A model generated the notes under the pieces. The model was not told where the DNA came from and did no database searches. It saw only the letters and a program-made list of their open reading frames with translations. A DNA stretch of 64,000 nt from Clostridia bacterium (lineage in GTDB: Bacteria; Bacillota; Clostridia; Christensenellales; UBA3700): the NCBI GenBank assembly GCA_029060025.1, contig JAIDUV010000008.1, forward strand, positions 20,884 to 84,883, in the 5' to 3' direction. Each line of letters begins with the position of its first letter. Position 1 is the stretch's first letter. A program made the translations under genes and the position numbers. Shown here piece after piece: positions 8,010 through 16,711 of this stretch.

Positions 8010-11000
8010 ATGAAATGTAATAATTGCGGTAAAGAATTTGATGGCAAGTTTTGTCCAGAATGTGGCGCAAGAGTTCAAGATGGAATGGACTTGTGTCCAG
8101 TTTGTGGGAAAGAGCGAAATGACGGCGAGAAATTTTGCTCGAATTGCGGTTACAATTTTGACGGACAAAATAACGTTGCGAGTCAAGGGTTAATACAAAA
8201 CGGTGGCAGTAAATTAGGCAATTGTAAAGCTTTAGCTATAGCCGCAAAGATATATAGGTGGCTTATACCAGTTGGAATGGTAGTATTGGGCTTGGTATCG
8301 CTATTGTGTTTATGCGCACCGACGGTTACTGAAGAATTTCTTGGTTTAAAGAACAACTGCTGTAGCGGTTTTGTAGCTATTGGCGGCGGGGCAAAAGTTG
8401 ACGTGCCGACTTCGATAGTAAACGCAAGCATAGTTTTGTTGATTATATCGATTATTGCGATTGCGTACGGAGCGGTACAATTATTCTTGGCTATTAAGAA
8501 GCCGTATATGACCGTAAAGAAATTCCCGTTGTGGATAATTGACGGTATCATTGCAATTATTCTCATAGTTATTGGCGGAGTTGTATCGAGTGTGGCAAAA
8601 GCCGAAGGTGTTAACGGTAAAGCGGGAGCAGGTTTTACTATTTGTATTGTAATGGGCGTTCTTGCCATTGTATTGCTTGCCGGTAGGATTTTTTATGAAC
8701 TTAAAATCTTCAAGTGGGCGGACACTGGACTTAGCGAAGAGCAGATTGCTACAGCTACGGAAAAGAAAGAGCGTAAGAAGCTAAGCAAAAAACAAATTAT
8801 GGCAATCACTATGCCTATTGTAGTAATAGCAATATTAGTTGCAATTATCGTGCCGACTGTAACTGCCGCGACCAACATATTCAGCGCAAGCAAAGTAGAC
8901 AAGATTGATTTAGGCGACAGTCAAGAGCAAGTAATAGATATACTGGGAGAGCCATACGAAAAGAGTGATTATAGGTATGTTTATTACAGTGATAATTATG
9001 CCAAAGTATTAGATCAAATAGACAAGCTAATGGGCAATAGTAGAAGCCGTGCGACAGCCTTGGCTAGCGACGATTGGGATATTGATTGGGATGACGATAT
9101 AGACCTTGACGAAGAAATCGGTGGAAGTTTCAGTGAGCTTGAGAAATTGTATCAACAGCTTAATCAAATAACATATAAATACATACGCATAGATTTTGAC
9201 AGTGATAAGAAAGTAAGAGAAGTATTTTTCGACAATGATAAAAATGACAATAGAAGCGTAGAAGAGAACAACAAGAGCGTAAAGGAATATAACGCTACGG
9301 GGAACACGACGCTTCAACAGTACGATACGCTAAAGTTGACGTATACGGTTAAGTATAAAGACGGCAGTTTGTATAAAGCGACGGCAATAAATCAAGTATT
9401 TTGGGATATAAGTCAAGGAAGCGTTGAATGGAAAGATACGTACGGCAATAAGTTTACGGCGCTACTCAAAATAACTCCCATTACGAAATTGACTTCCGAC
9501 GTTCTGTATTACATTACAGGCGGCAACAAAGCCTTGGTGACTGAGTTTGAAATCGCAAGCAATATAACGGCAATAGATGCAAATACCTTCGACGGTTGCA
9601 GTAATTTGACGAGTATTTTTATACCCGACAACGTAAGCAGTATCGGCTCTTCGGCATTTGGCGGTTGCGATAATCTGACAATATATTGTTATGCGGATAA
9701 TAAGCCGTCGGGATGGAATAGCAGTTGGAATTCGGACAGACCCGTATATTGGGGAAGTATAGGCGGATATACGGCGCAAAACGGGATATCCTACGTTGTT
9801 TCTAAAGACGAAAGCGTAAGTATAACAGTACCTAAAACTATCAGCGGAAAAGTAGTTTTATCAAGCGCAATACAACTTAAGGATAGTCAATATTCTATAA
9901 CTAACATAGGCGATACTTTATTCTCAAATTGCGTTAACTTAACAAGCATAGAAATACCGAGTAGCGTAACAAATATTGCAATCACTGCTTTTGACGGTTG
10001 CGCTAAATTGGAAAGTATTGTTGTTGATCCCGACAACGCTAAATATGCAAGCCAAGACGGAATACTGTATAACAAGGCAAAAACGACTTTCATATATGTA
10101 CCGAGAGCGATAAAGGGCGCAATATCTATTCCCAATGGAATAACGGCTATTGACAATTCTTTATTCCAAAATTGCAGTAATATTACGAGCATTGAGTTGG
10201 CGGATAGCGTAACGAGAATAGGTGATAACGCATTTAATAATTGCAGTGGTCTAAATAGCGTTAAGCTGCCGAGCAATATAATCGAAATAGGCGAGAATGC
10301 TTTCTACGGTTGCGATAACATCACGTCTGCGACGCTCCCTACATTAGCATTAGATTATATATCTAAATCTAAATTACAAACTGTCGTAATAAACGGTGGC
10401 GCAACCATAGACGAGCGTGCATTCTACAATTGCGCTAATCTTACTAGCATAGCGTTGAATAGCGCATCTATCATAGGAGCGCAAGCCTTTTACAACTGTA
10501 GCAGTTTGACAAAGGTAGATATGCCAAGCGGTGTCACGAGTGTTGGCAATAACGCTTTCTACGGCTGTAGTAGCTTAATCGGAGTGTATATTACGGATAT
10601 AAAAAGTTGGTGTGAGATAGAGTTTGAGAACGCTCAAGCTAATCCGTTGACCTTTGCGCATAAGTTGTATTTGAATAACGAGTTGCTGACGAATTTGGCG
10701 ATACCAGATGAAGTGACGAGTATTGGCGATTATACTTTTTACGGTTGTAGCGGATTGACTGAAATAAATATGCCGTCTAATTTAACGCATATTGGAGTAT
10801 CGGCTTTTGTCGGTTGCGATAATATTGTGACCGCTACTATTCCCACATCGGCAATAAGTTCTTTGTCGAAGAGTAAACTGCAAAACGTTGTTATAAACGG
10901 CGGAGAGCAGATAGTAAACGGAGCGTTTGCCGACTGTACCAATCTTGTAAGCGTAGATATTCCAAGCAGCGTTACGTTTATTGGCTCGACTGCTTTTTCG

Positions 11001-11918
11001 GGGTGCGCTAAATTGGGAAGTATACGAATTGACGCAAACAACGCAGATTACACTTCTGTTGACGGCATATTATACAATAAACAAAAGACGGAAATAATTC
11101 TTATACCTAAAGCGATTGTCGGGGCAGTTGCGATTCCAAACGGTGTGCGTACTATAAGGAGCAACGCTTTCTCCGATTGCATAGGATTGACAAGTGTGGG
11201 AATTCCAAGTAGCGTAACGACCATTGGGGAAGATGCGTTTAGCGGTTGTGAGAAATTAACAGGCGTTAATATTAGCGACATAGCAAGCTGGTGCGGAGTA
11301 GCATTTGCAAACGCTCAGGCGAATCCTTTGGCATTAGCGCAAAATTTCTATATTGATAATGAACTGGCTACGAGTTTAGTAATTCCCGACGACGTAACGA
11401 GTATTGGCGATTATGCTTTCTACGGCTGTAGCGGAGTAACAAGCATTTATATACCCAGTAATATAACAAGCATTGGAACGGAAGCGTTCAAAGGTTGCGA
11501 TAACATAACGTTAGCGACTTTGCCTACTATGGCGTTAAGCTCTATAACAAAAAGTAAATTGCAAAAGGTAGCAATTAACGGCGGAGAAGAAATAGCAAGT
11601 GGCACATTTATGAATTGTAGTAATCTAACGAGTGTTGATATGGGTAATAGAGTTACGTCTATTGGACAGTTTGCATTTTCCGGCTGTACTGGATTGCAAA
11701 GCATAAAAATTCCAAGTAGCGTAATAAGTATTGCTTGGCGAACATTCAATGAATGTAGTAACTTGAAAAGCGTAACTTTCGAAAATACGAACGGATGGTA
11801 TTATTCGCCAACAGGTAGTGACTTCAATAGTACAAATGCGAACGTGACAAATCCGTCTACAAACGCTATAAATATCACTTCGACATATTTAGATTATTAT
11901 TGGAAGCGCAATATATAA
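8010..11918 (+). CDS. Zinc-ribbon, multi-pass membrane protein with extracellular BspA-like LRR array
   Basis: A 1302-residue mosaic. Residues 1-50 hold four CxxC pairs (CNNC, CPEC, CPVC, CSNC), i.e. two zinc ribbons. Five hydrophobic helices follow between about residues 80 and 295. A short SmpA/BamE-like motif (LGDSQEQVIDILGEP) comes next, then a linker rich in acidic residues. From about residue 505 to 1290 there are LRR_5 (BspA/TpLRR) repeats of the type LTSIxIPxxVTSIGxxAFxGC. The layout predicts cytosolic zinc ribbons and an outward-facing LRR surface. BspA-like LRRs commonly mediate adhesion, but its role here is unknown. It has a strong ribosome site, stands alone, and ends in a good terminator. 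Confidence 0.8.
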   Translation: MKCNNCGKEFDGKFCPECGARVQDGMDLCPVCGKERNDGEKFCSNCGYNFDGQNNVASQGLIQNGGSKLGNCKALAIAAKIYRWLIPVGMVVLGLVSLLCLCAPTVTEEFLGLKNNCCSGFVAIGGGAKVDVPTSIVNASIVLLIISIIAIAYGAVQLFLAIKKPYMTVKKFPLWIIDGIIAIILIVIGGVVSSVAKAEGVNGKAGAGFTICIVMGVLAIVLLAGRIFYELKIFKWADTGLSEEQIATATEKKERKKLSKKQIMAITMPIVVIAILVAIIVPTVTAATNIFSASKVDKIDLGDSQEQVIDILGEPYEKSDYRYVYYSDNYAKVLDQIDKLMGNSRSRATALASDDWDIDWDDDIDLDEEIGGSFSELEKLYQQLNQITYKYIRIDFDSDKKVREVFFDNDKNDNRSVEENNKSVKEYNATGNTTLQQYDTLKLTYTVKYKDGSLYKATAINQVFWDISQGSVEWKDTYGNKFTALLKITPITKLTSDVLYYITGGNKALVTEFEIASNITAIDANTFDGCSNLTSIFIPDNVSSIGSSAFGGCDNLTIYCYADNKPSGWNSSWNSDRPVYWGSIGGYTAQNGISYVVSKDESVSITVPKTISGKVVLSSAIQLKDSQYSITNIGDTLFSNCVNLTSIEIPSSVTNIAITAFDGCAKLESIVVDPDNAKYASQDGILYNKAKTTFIYVPRAIKGAISIPNGITAIDNSLFQNCSNITSIELADSVTRIGDNAFNNCSGLNSVKLPSNIIEIGENAFYGCDNITSATLPTLALDYISKSKLQTVVINGGATIDERAFYNCANLTSIALNSASIIGAQAFYNCSSLTKVDMPSGVTSVGNNAFYGCSSLIGVYITDIKSWCEIEFENAQANPLTFAHKLYLNNELLTNLAIPDEVTSIGDYTFYGCSGLTEINMPSNLTHIGVSAFVGCDNIVTATIPTSAISSLSKSKLQNVVINGGEQIVNGAFADCTNLVSVDIPSSVTFIGSTAFSGCAKLGSIRIDANNADYTSVDGILYNKQKTEIILIPKAIVGAVAIPNGVRTIRSNAFSDCIGLTSVGIPSSVTTIGEDAFSGCEKLTGVNISDIASWCGVAFANAQANPLALAQNFYIDNELATSLVIPDDVTSIGDYAFYGCSGVTSIYIPSNITSIGTEAFKGCDNITLATLPTMALSSITKSKLQKVAINGGEEIASGTFMNCSNLTSVDMGNRVTSIGQFAFSGCTGLQSIKIPSSVISIAWRTFNECSNLKSVTFENTNGWYYSPTGSDFNSTNANVTNPSTNAINITSTYLDYYWKRNI
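9540..11760 (+). repeat. LRR_5-coding repeat array with longer internal duplications
   Basis: The DNA encodes about 30 leucine-rich repeats, each near 69 bases, with a recurrent AGC-ATT-GG-GC-TTY pattern. Longer blocks recur on top of this. A block encoding CDNIT-LPT-LS-SKLQ-VVINGG occurs near 10310, 10815 and 11497. A block encoding SWC-F-NAQANPL-A occurs near 10605 and 11290. These point to segmental duplication of several LRRs at a time. Confidence 0.75.
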
Positions 11919-11950
11919 TAGTATATTGATAATTTTATTGAGTTGATAAG

Positions 11951-11988
11951 CAAAGCCGAGAGATAAGCGTTCTTTCGGCTTTGTTTCT
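11951..11988 (+). terminator. Intrinsic terminator after the LRR protein
   Basis: CAAAGCCGA (11951-11959) pairs with TCGGCTTTG (11975-11983) and is followed by a short T tract. Confidence 0.75.
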
Positions 11989-12075
11989 TAATATAATATT
12001 TTTCAATTGCGGTCATTCACACGGTTGGTTAAGTAATAGATTTGAAAATTTCTTGCAAATTTATGCACTAATATA

Positions 12076-12104
12076 TTGACTTTTGGATATAATAATAGTA
12101 GAAT
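12076..12104 (+). promoter_or_regulatory. Promoter of the defence operon
   Basis: TTGACT (12076-12081), a 17-base spacer, then TAGAAT (12099-12104), about 25 bases before the ATPase start codon. A GGAGG-type ribosome site lies between. Confidence 0.6.
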
Positions 12105-12128
12105 TGTATTAAATGCGGAGGCAATATT

Positions 12129-13427
12129 ATGTTAATAAATTTCAGGTTTAAAAATTTTCGCTCATTTTATCATGAGAATAATTTGAGTATGGAAGCAGTT
12201 AAGGACAGCGAGTTAAGAGAGATAAATACTTTTAGCGTTAATGTTAAGTTAATGCCGAAGGGGGGAGAACTTTTAAAATCTGCAGTAGTTTTTGGCGGCA
12301 ATGCGTCGGGTAAGTCTAATATATTAAAAGGTTTGGCATATATGAAGAATGTATTGCAACTTTCAGCCTCACAAATTCCAATTGTTAGAGCTAACGAAGC
12401 TTTCGCTTTTTATCAAGATTCATTGGGAGAAGAGAGTCTATATGAAGTCGAGATAATTCAAAATAATGTATATTATAAATACGGTTTTACACTTCAAGGC
12501 GGTATAGTAACTAGTGAATGGCTTGATAGAAGAAATGAACGTCTTACAAATGTTTTTAAGAGAGATAAGGATGGTTTGTCTATAACTGGACTAGATAAGA
12601 ATGCTACAAGGTTGATAAATCTTGCTCCGCACATATTGTTTTTATCTGTGGGAAACAACTTCCATTTAGAAGTTGCTCCGTTTTTGAATGATGTTGTGTC
12701 TTGGTTCCAAAATCTTCTCATTGTATTTGAGAATAACGCCAACAGTTTGGATTTATATACAATTGAGAATGGTAAGTATAGAGAGCAAGCGTTGAAAATT
12801 TTGAAGTTGGCAGATATAGGCATAAAATCCATAGAAGTAAAGAAAGACAAAATAGTTAATATGGCGGATATAAATGACGTATTAAGATTTAATTCTCAAT
12901 TACAAATACAACCGTCTTTTGCTCGCGGACAAATTAAGCAAGAAGATAGCAATCTATTTAATATAGATATGCAAACTTCTTTTGACGTGTATAACTCTAA
13001 TAAGAAAGTGGTAGCGAAAAGAAATGTAATGCTATATAAAGATATGGGATTTAATTCCGATGGTACTATGCGTCTTTTGTGCTATCTTGGTTGGTTGTTG
13101 GCAGCAATTGATCAAGGTCGGGTTATTTGTATTGATGAAATTGACGCAAAGTTACATTTTCTGGTAGCTGATTATCTGATTAGGCTTTTCAATTCTATTG
13201 ATAAAAATCCTAAGAATGCGCAGTTGATTTGCACTGCTCATAATGTTATGTTAATGGATGAAGATTTGCGTAGAGATCAAATATATTTCACAAGTAAAGA
13301 CGAATATGGCGAGAGCAATTTGGTGTCTTTGTCTGATTTTAAGAACGTAAGGAAAAAAGACTTGTTTAGCAAGCGTTATCTTGCAGGATTCTATTCTAAG
13401 TTGCCGGATATGACCAGGGAAGATTGA
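12129..13427 (+). CDS. AAA/OLD-type ATPase of an RloA/AbiL-like defence module
   Basis: A 432-residue SMC/OLD-like ATPase. It opens with the ABC-type start LINFRFKNFRSF. Walker A is GGNASGKS (residues 56-63). A Walker B VICIDEIDAKLH lies near residue 340, and the switch ICTAHNVMLMDEDLRRDQI near 370. RloA/AbiLi ATPases of this shape pair with an RloB/AbiLii Toprim-like protein, and exactly such a gene starts 9 bases downstream with its ribosome site overlapping this stop. The pair is a known phage-exclusion or toxin-type module in which the ATPase senses or gates and the partner acts. Family and pairing are confident; the anti-phage role is inferred from the family. Confidence 0.85.
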   Translation: MLINFRFKNFRSFYHENNLSMEAVKDSELREINTFSVNVKLMPKGGELLKSAVVFGGNASGKSNILKGLAYMKNVLQLSASQIPIVRANEAFAFYQDSLGEESLYEVEIIQNNVYYKYGFTLQGGIVTSEWLDRRNERLTNVFKRDKDGLSITGLDKNATRLINLAPHILFLSVGNNFHLEVAPFLNDVVSWFQNLLIVFENNANSLDLYTIENGKYREQALKILKLADIGIKSIEVKKDKIVNMADINDVLRFNSQLQIQPSFARGQIKQEDSNLFNIDMQTSFDVYNSNKKVVAKRNVMLYKDMGFNSDGTMRLLCYLGWLLAAIDQGRVICIDEIDAKLHFLVADYLIRLFNSIDKNPKNAQLICTAHNVMLMDEDLRRDQIYFTSKDEYGESNLVSLSDFKNVRKKDLFSKRYLAGFYSKLPDMTRED

Positions 13428-13435
13428 GGTGATAT

Positions 13436-14053
13436 ATGGCAAGAACGAAGGGGACAAGAAATCTTAGAAACGAGTTTTATATACTCACTAACGGCAAAGA
13501 AACAGAAAGTAATTATTTCAAGTTGCTTAAAGCTAAACAAAGTCCTTATGATGTAAAAGTATTATTTCAAAATGAAGATCCGCTCGGACTTGTTAGATCT
13601 GCTCAAAAATATTTGGCTGGATCTAATCAAGTTTGGGTGGTATTTGATGTTGATAATACTTACGGAGAAGGTGTGTTGCATCCCGCTATTGTAGAAGCAG
13701 AAAAAAGCGGAGTTAAATGTGCAATATCTAATATGGCTTTTGAGGTATGGTTGATATCACATTTCCAAAAGTGTAATCAAGAGTTGTATGCGGACGGACA
13801 TAAGAGAATATTAGATAAATATTTGAATGGGATAAAGACTGGACTTACATATTCAAAGAGCGATAGTGAAACTTTAAAAAAGTATTTTATTCCGAATTAT
13901 CGAGTTGCGGTAGAAAATTGTAAAATTGTTTATCAAGAAAGAATGAAAGATTTTCAGAGCACGCATAGTTTAACGGCTCGTCCTAAAATTTGGGAATGGA
14001 ATTCTTGTAGTACCGTCTACAAATTGGTGGAAGCATTGAAATTGATGATATAA
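13436..14053 (+). CDS. RloB-like Toprim-domain protein
   Basis: A 205-residue RloB-family protein. It has the Toprim-like acidic signature: TNGKETESNYF at residues 18-28 and FDVDNTYGEG at about 70-79, supplying the Glu and DxD metal ligands. The RloB-typical block ISNMAFEVWLISHF follows. The family partners an OLD-type ATPase (upstream gene) in AbiL-like and retron-associated defence modules and is thought to be a nuclease effector. GAGGTGA overlaps the ATPase stop codon, so the two are translationally linked. It lies 13 bases before the AbiJ-like gene. Confidence 0.82.
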   Translation: MARTKGTRNLRNEFYILTNGKETESNYFKLLKAKQSPYDVKVLFQNEDPLGLVRSAQKYLAGSNQVWVVFDVDNTYGEGVLHPAIVEAEKSGVKCAISNMAFEVWLISHFQKCNQELYADGHKRILDKYLNGIKTGLTYSKSDSETLKKYFIPNYRVAVENCKIVYQERMKDFQSTHSLTARPKIWEWNSCSTVYKLVEALKLMI

Positions 14054-14066
14054 TAGGAGAAATGAT

Positions 14067-14969
14067 ATGGAACAAAAAGCACAGAGAAAATCAATGATAA
14101 AGGTTCGAGGCGGCTATAGTGATAAAAACGGATATAATGTGGTTTGCAATTCTTTGCAAGTAGATGATTTTGATGATAGGACTAGAGTAGTTATATGTAA
14201 TAAATTATATGAGTTATGTGAGTATAAATTTGAAACTCATAATCAGAAATTCAACTATTCAGAATGGGGGAAATCAAATCGATTTTGTAAAGATTTGCTA
14301 ACAGAAGTTTTTAATGTAAGTACAGCACTTGAGTATGATAGTAAATATGATTGGAGATTAGTTTTTAAAAGAGTTGAAGGTGTAACACTTAATGCTTTGA
14401 AAAATGAAGTGTTAGACATTGTATGGTTTATAATTAATTGGTTTAATGATAATACTAGAGATTTGCAAGTAGATTTGCAAAAATATTTTAATTTTTATTT
14501 GGAAAAAGAATGTGTCGGATATAGATTTGTTGACATGGAAATTGTTAAAATTACGGATGATGAAGAAATCGAGACCATCAATACGACATGTAATAGCAAA
14601 TATAATAGTTGTAAGATACATATTAAAAAAGCATTGGGTTTCCTATCTGATAGAAAAAGCCCAGATTATAAGAATAGTATTAAAGAAAGTATAAGTGCGG
14701 TGGAGTCAATCTGCCAGATAATAACTGATGATAAAAAGGCAACGCTGGGTGAAGCAATAAAACATATAGAAGATAAAGGAATCAAACTCCATAAGGCTTT
14801 GAAAAGTGCTTTTTCTGCTCTCTACGGCTATACTTCAAATGAAGGTGGGATACGCCATGCAGAAGGAATGTTTGAAAGTAATGTGACATTTGAAGAAGCA
14901 AAGTATATGCTTGTAAGTTGTTGTGCTTTTGTGAATTATCTTATAGGGGAATATAGTAAGTTAAAATAA
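14067..14969 (+). CDS. AbiJ/HEPN-like abortive-infection protein
   Basis: A 300-residue protein. The N-terminal ~150 residues resemble the AbiJ N-terminal domain class (IKVRGGYSD opening, then a LDIVWFIINWF helix). The C-terminal half (about 195-298) matches the HEPN-like part typical of these proteins: KNSIKESISAVESICQIITD, ALKSAFSALYGYTSNEGGIR, then a membrane-like YMLVSCCAFVNYLI helix. HEPN proteins often act as RNases in abortive infection. It is third in the defence operon, 13 bases after the RloB-like gene with AGGAGA ahead of its start. Whether it belongs to the same functional system or is an independent neighbour is open. Confidence 0.72.
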   Translation: MEQKAQRKSMIKVRGGYSDKNGYNVVCNSLQVDDFDDRTRVVICNKLYELCEYKFETHNQKFNYSEWGKSNRFCKDLLTEVFNVSTALEYDSKYDWRLVFKRVEGVTLNALKNEVLDIVWFIINWFNDNTRDLQVDLQKYFNFYLEKECVGYRFVDMEIVKITDDEEIETINTTCNSKYNSCKIHIKKALGFLSDRKSPDYKNSIKESISAVESICQIITDDKKATLGEAIKHIEDKGIKLHKALKSAFSALYGYTSNEGGIRHAEGMFESNVTFEEAKYMLVSCCAFVNYLIGEYSKLK

Positions 14970-14993
14970 TTATTATATTAGTCAATAAATATA

Positions 14994-15033
14994 AATGCCG
15001 AGAAAAATGTGTATTCAGTTTTTTCTCGGCATT
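14994..15033. terminator. Bidirectional terminator between convergent operons
   Basis: AATGCCGAGAAAAA (14994-15007) pairs with TTTTTTCTCGGCATT (15019-15033). The A-rich and T-rich flanks let it serve the defence operon on the plus strand and the mobile-element operon on the minus strand. Confidence 0.85.
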
Positions 15034-15043
15034 AATGCCTTGA

Positions 15044-15367
15044 TTAAATTGTTTGAGTTTTTTCAGGTACGTATACGAAATTGTCCACTTTAATTGCTTT
15101 ATATGTAATGTCTTTTACATTATGAGTTGTGTATGTAGGCTTACCCTTATGTACCGCTCTCAATAAGACGTGTTGAGTGTATTTGTCGGCTAGTTGGGTG
15201 TTTACGTCTATAAAGTTGTCCGAGTTGGATACTTCTAAGATTTTCATACCTTTTTGTAAGACGTATGCGCTGAACTGCCAAAGTTTCTCGAACATTCCGT
15301 TGCTGTCTATTATCATAGAGAGGTCTTCTTTTTCGTAGTATGCTGTAATTCTAAAATAGTTTGCCAT
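15044..15367 (-). CDS. Hypothetical mobile-element protein, 107 aa
   Basis: A soluble 107-residue protein of no family I recognise. It starts MANYFRITAYY and mixes beta strands with charged helices. Its AAGGAG ribosome site is strong, supporting a real gene. It is the last gene of the minus-strand operon that carries the PcfK-like and PcfJ-like genes, and lies 20 bases beyond the ancestral PcfJ stop. Many conjugative elements carry orphan genes like this next to PcfJ/PcfK; no function is proposed. Confidence 0.6.
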   Translation of the reverse strand: MANYFRITAYYEKEDLSMIIDSNGMFEKLWQFSAYVLQKGMKILEVSNSDNFIDVNTQLADKYTQHVLLRAVHKGKPTYTTHNVKDITYKAIKVDNFVYVPEKTQTI

Positions 15368-15386
15368 TGTTGTAATCTCCTTTTTG

Positions 15387-16706
15387 TTATGCTATTTGTT
15401 TTAGTTTTCGATTGGCATAGGGTAGCCATTTCTTGTTTACGAAGTTGAGTACCTGCTCGTCGGGTTTGGAGTCTTTATCTCCGTAACACTGCAAAATCTT
15501 ACGTTGTTTTAATGAGTATTCCACTGTCACGAACGGAACGTCGGGAGAGCTTTTATCTCAAATAAAGAAGATAAGGCTTTCTTCACGTATCATTCGTTGG
15601 TCGTAGTTCATTCGTCCTACGCAGTGGTGCAGTAACTCTCCTTCACGGATTAAGTCGGCAGGACTTTTGGCAATTACTACAACGTAAGTATTGTCTTTAT
15701 CTCGTTGCAATGGAAGGTATTTTTCGGCAATACTTGCGAACTTCGCGCACATTTCTTCACGCCCCCGTTTGTCTTTTAATGCTTTTGCCGTTCTATACTC
15801 GTCAATGCGAATATCGTGCCAACGCTTGAAATTATGGGGTAGTTTGTTTTTATCTTGGCTCATATCCAATCCCAAGTAGTTGCACGCTCTCAAGTAGTCG
15901 GCATATGTGGAGATATGCGTTTCTTGTTTGTTTACGTATTCCAAAAACGTTTGTATTTCTTTGTCAGTCTTAAATAACGTTTTAATTTCTTTGTAACCGC
16001 TACTGTGACAAAATGTCTTCTTATCTTCTTCAAATTTTTGTACTTTTGCTAAAGGCTTGCCCGTCCTATATGCTTTAATTATGGTGCATACATAGTATCC
16101 GTGCAATGCTATTTCAGCGCTATTGCGTATAAGCCATTTGCCAAAGTTCCTGTCTTTTGCCGTTTTACGTAGTATTTGTTTGCTCGTTGCATAATAGGAG
16201 AGTCCGAACTTTACTAACAACTCCGCTTGAGGATATTGTTCATAACATTTCAGATACTTGAGAATGTTCGTGTATTTATATAGATTTACGGCGCTGTATT
16301 TGTATTGCGGGAATTTCAAAGCATACTCTATATTTAGTACAGGGGCATATACGTTAAAGTATTGAGCTAAGGCTTCTTCCCATTTGCCGTTTTCCCACCA
16401 CTTTGGATAATTGCTTAAGCCTTGTTCGTGCCAACCGACTATATATCCGGCAAGCATCACGAAGTCTATATCTTTTATTAAGCAGTAGGGGGAGTGTACG
16501 TCGTGGATCGCCACTTGTTTGCAGTACCATTTGCCGTTTTTGTTTCTGCAAGCGACGGTTACTTTTACGAGTTCGCCGCCGAATTTAGATAGGTACGAAT
16601 AGAATCTAGTATGTCCGCTTTGCTCAGGACAGTCTTTCTTATCTTTTCTTTGTATAAGTTTCAATATATACTTGGGAATAGGTTTAATATCTTTTTCGTT
16701 TAACAT
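15387..16706 (-). pseudogene. PcfJ-like gene interrupted by an in-frame TGA
   Basis: From the ATG at 16706 (ribosome site AGGTGA; a GTG at 16715 is upstream) the frame encodes a PcfJ-family protein. The C-terminal signature IREGELLHHCVGRMNYDQ leads to SLIFFI and then a TGA at 15558-15560. Reading through it, the same frame continues for 56 codons (DKSSPDVPFVTVEYSLKQ, then ILQCYGDKDSKP and VNKKWLPYA) to a TAA at 15387-15389, exactly the tail PcfJ proteins normally have. A single CGA-to-TGA change would explain the break. PcfJ is a plasmid/ICE protein first seen in pCF10, of uncertain role. Likely a recent nonsense mutation; 383 residues would still be made. Confidence 0.78.
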
Positions 16707-16711
16707 TTGTA

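Noticed and set aside
7698..8186. Minus-strand open frame of 162 codons
   Set aside because: It overlaps the well-supported zinc-ribbon start of the 8010 gene, has no ribosome site and resembles no family.
9540..11760. Possible CRISPR or satellite array
   Set aside because: The periodic DNA is in one long reading frame encoding LRR_5 repeats.
15558..15560. TGA as a sense codon (code 4 or 25)
   Set aside because: Several intact genes end in TGA at the expected place, including the deaminase, the OLD-type ATPase, the HI0933 flavoprotein and mazG.
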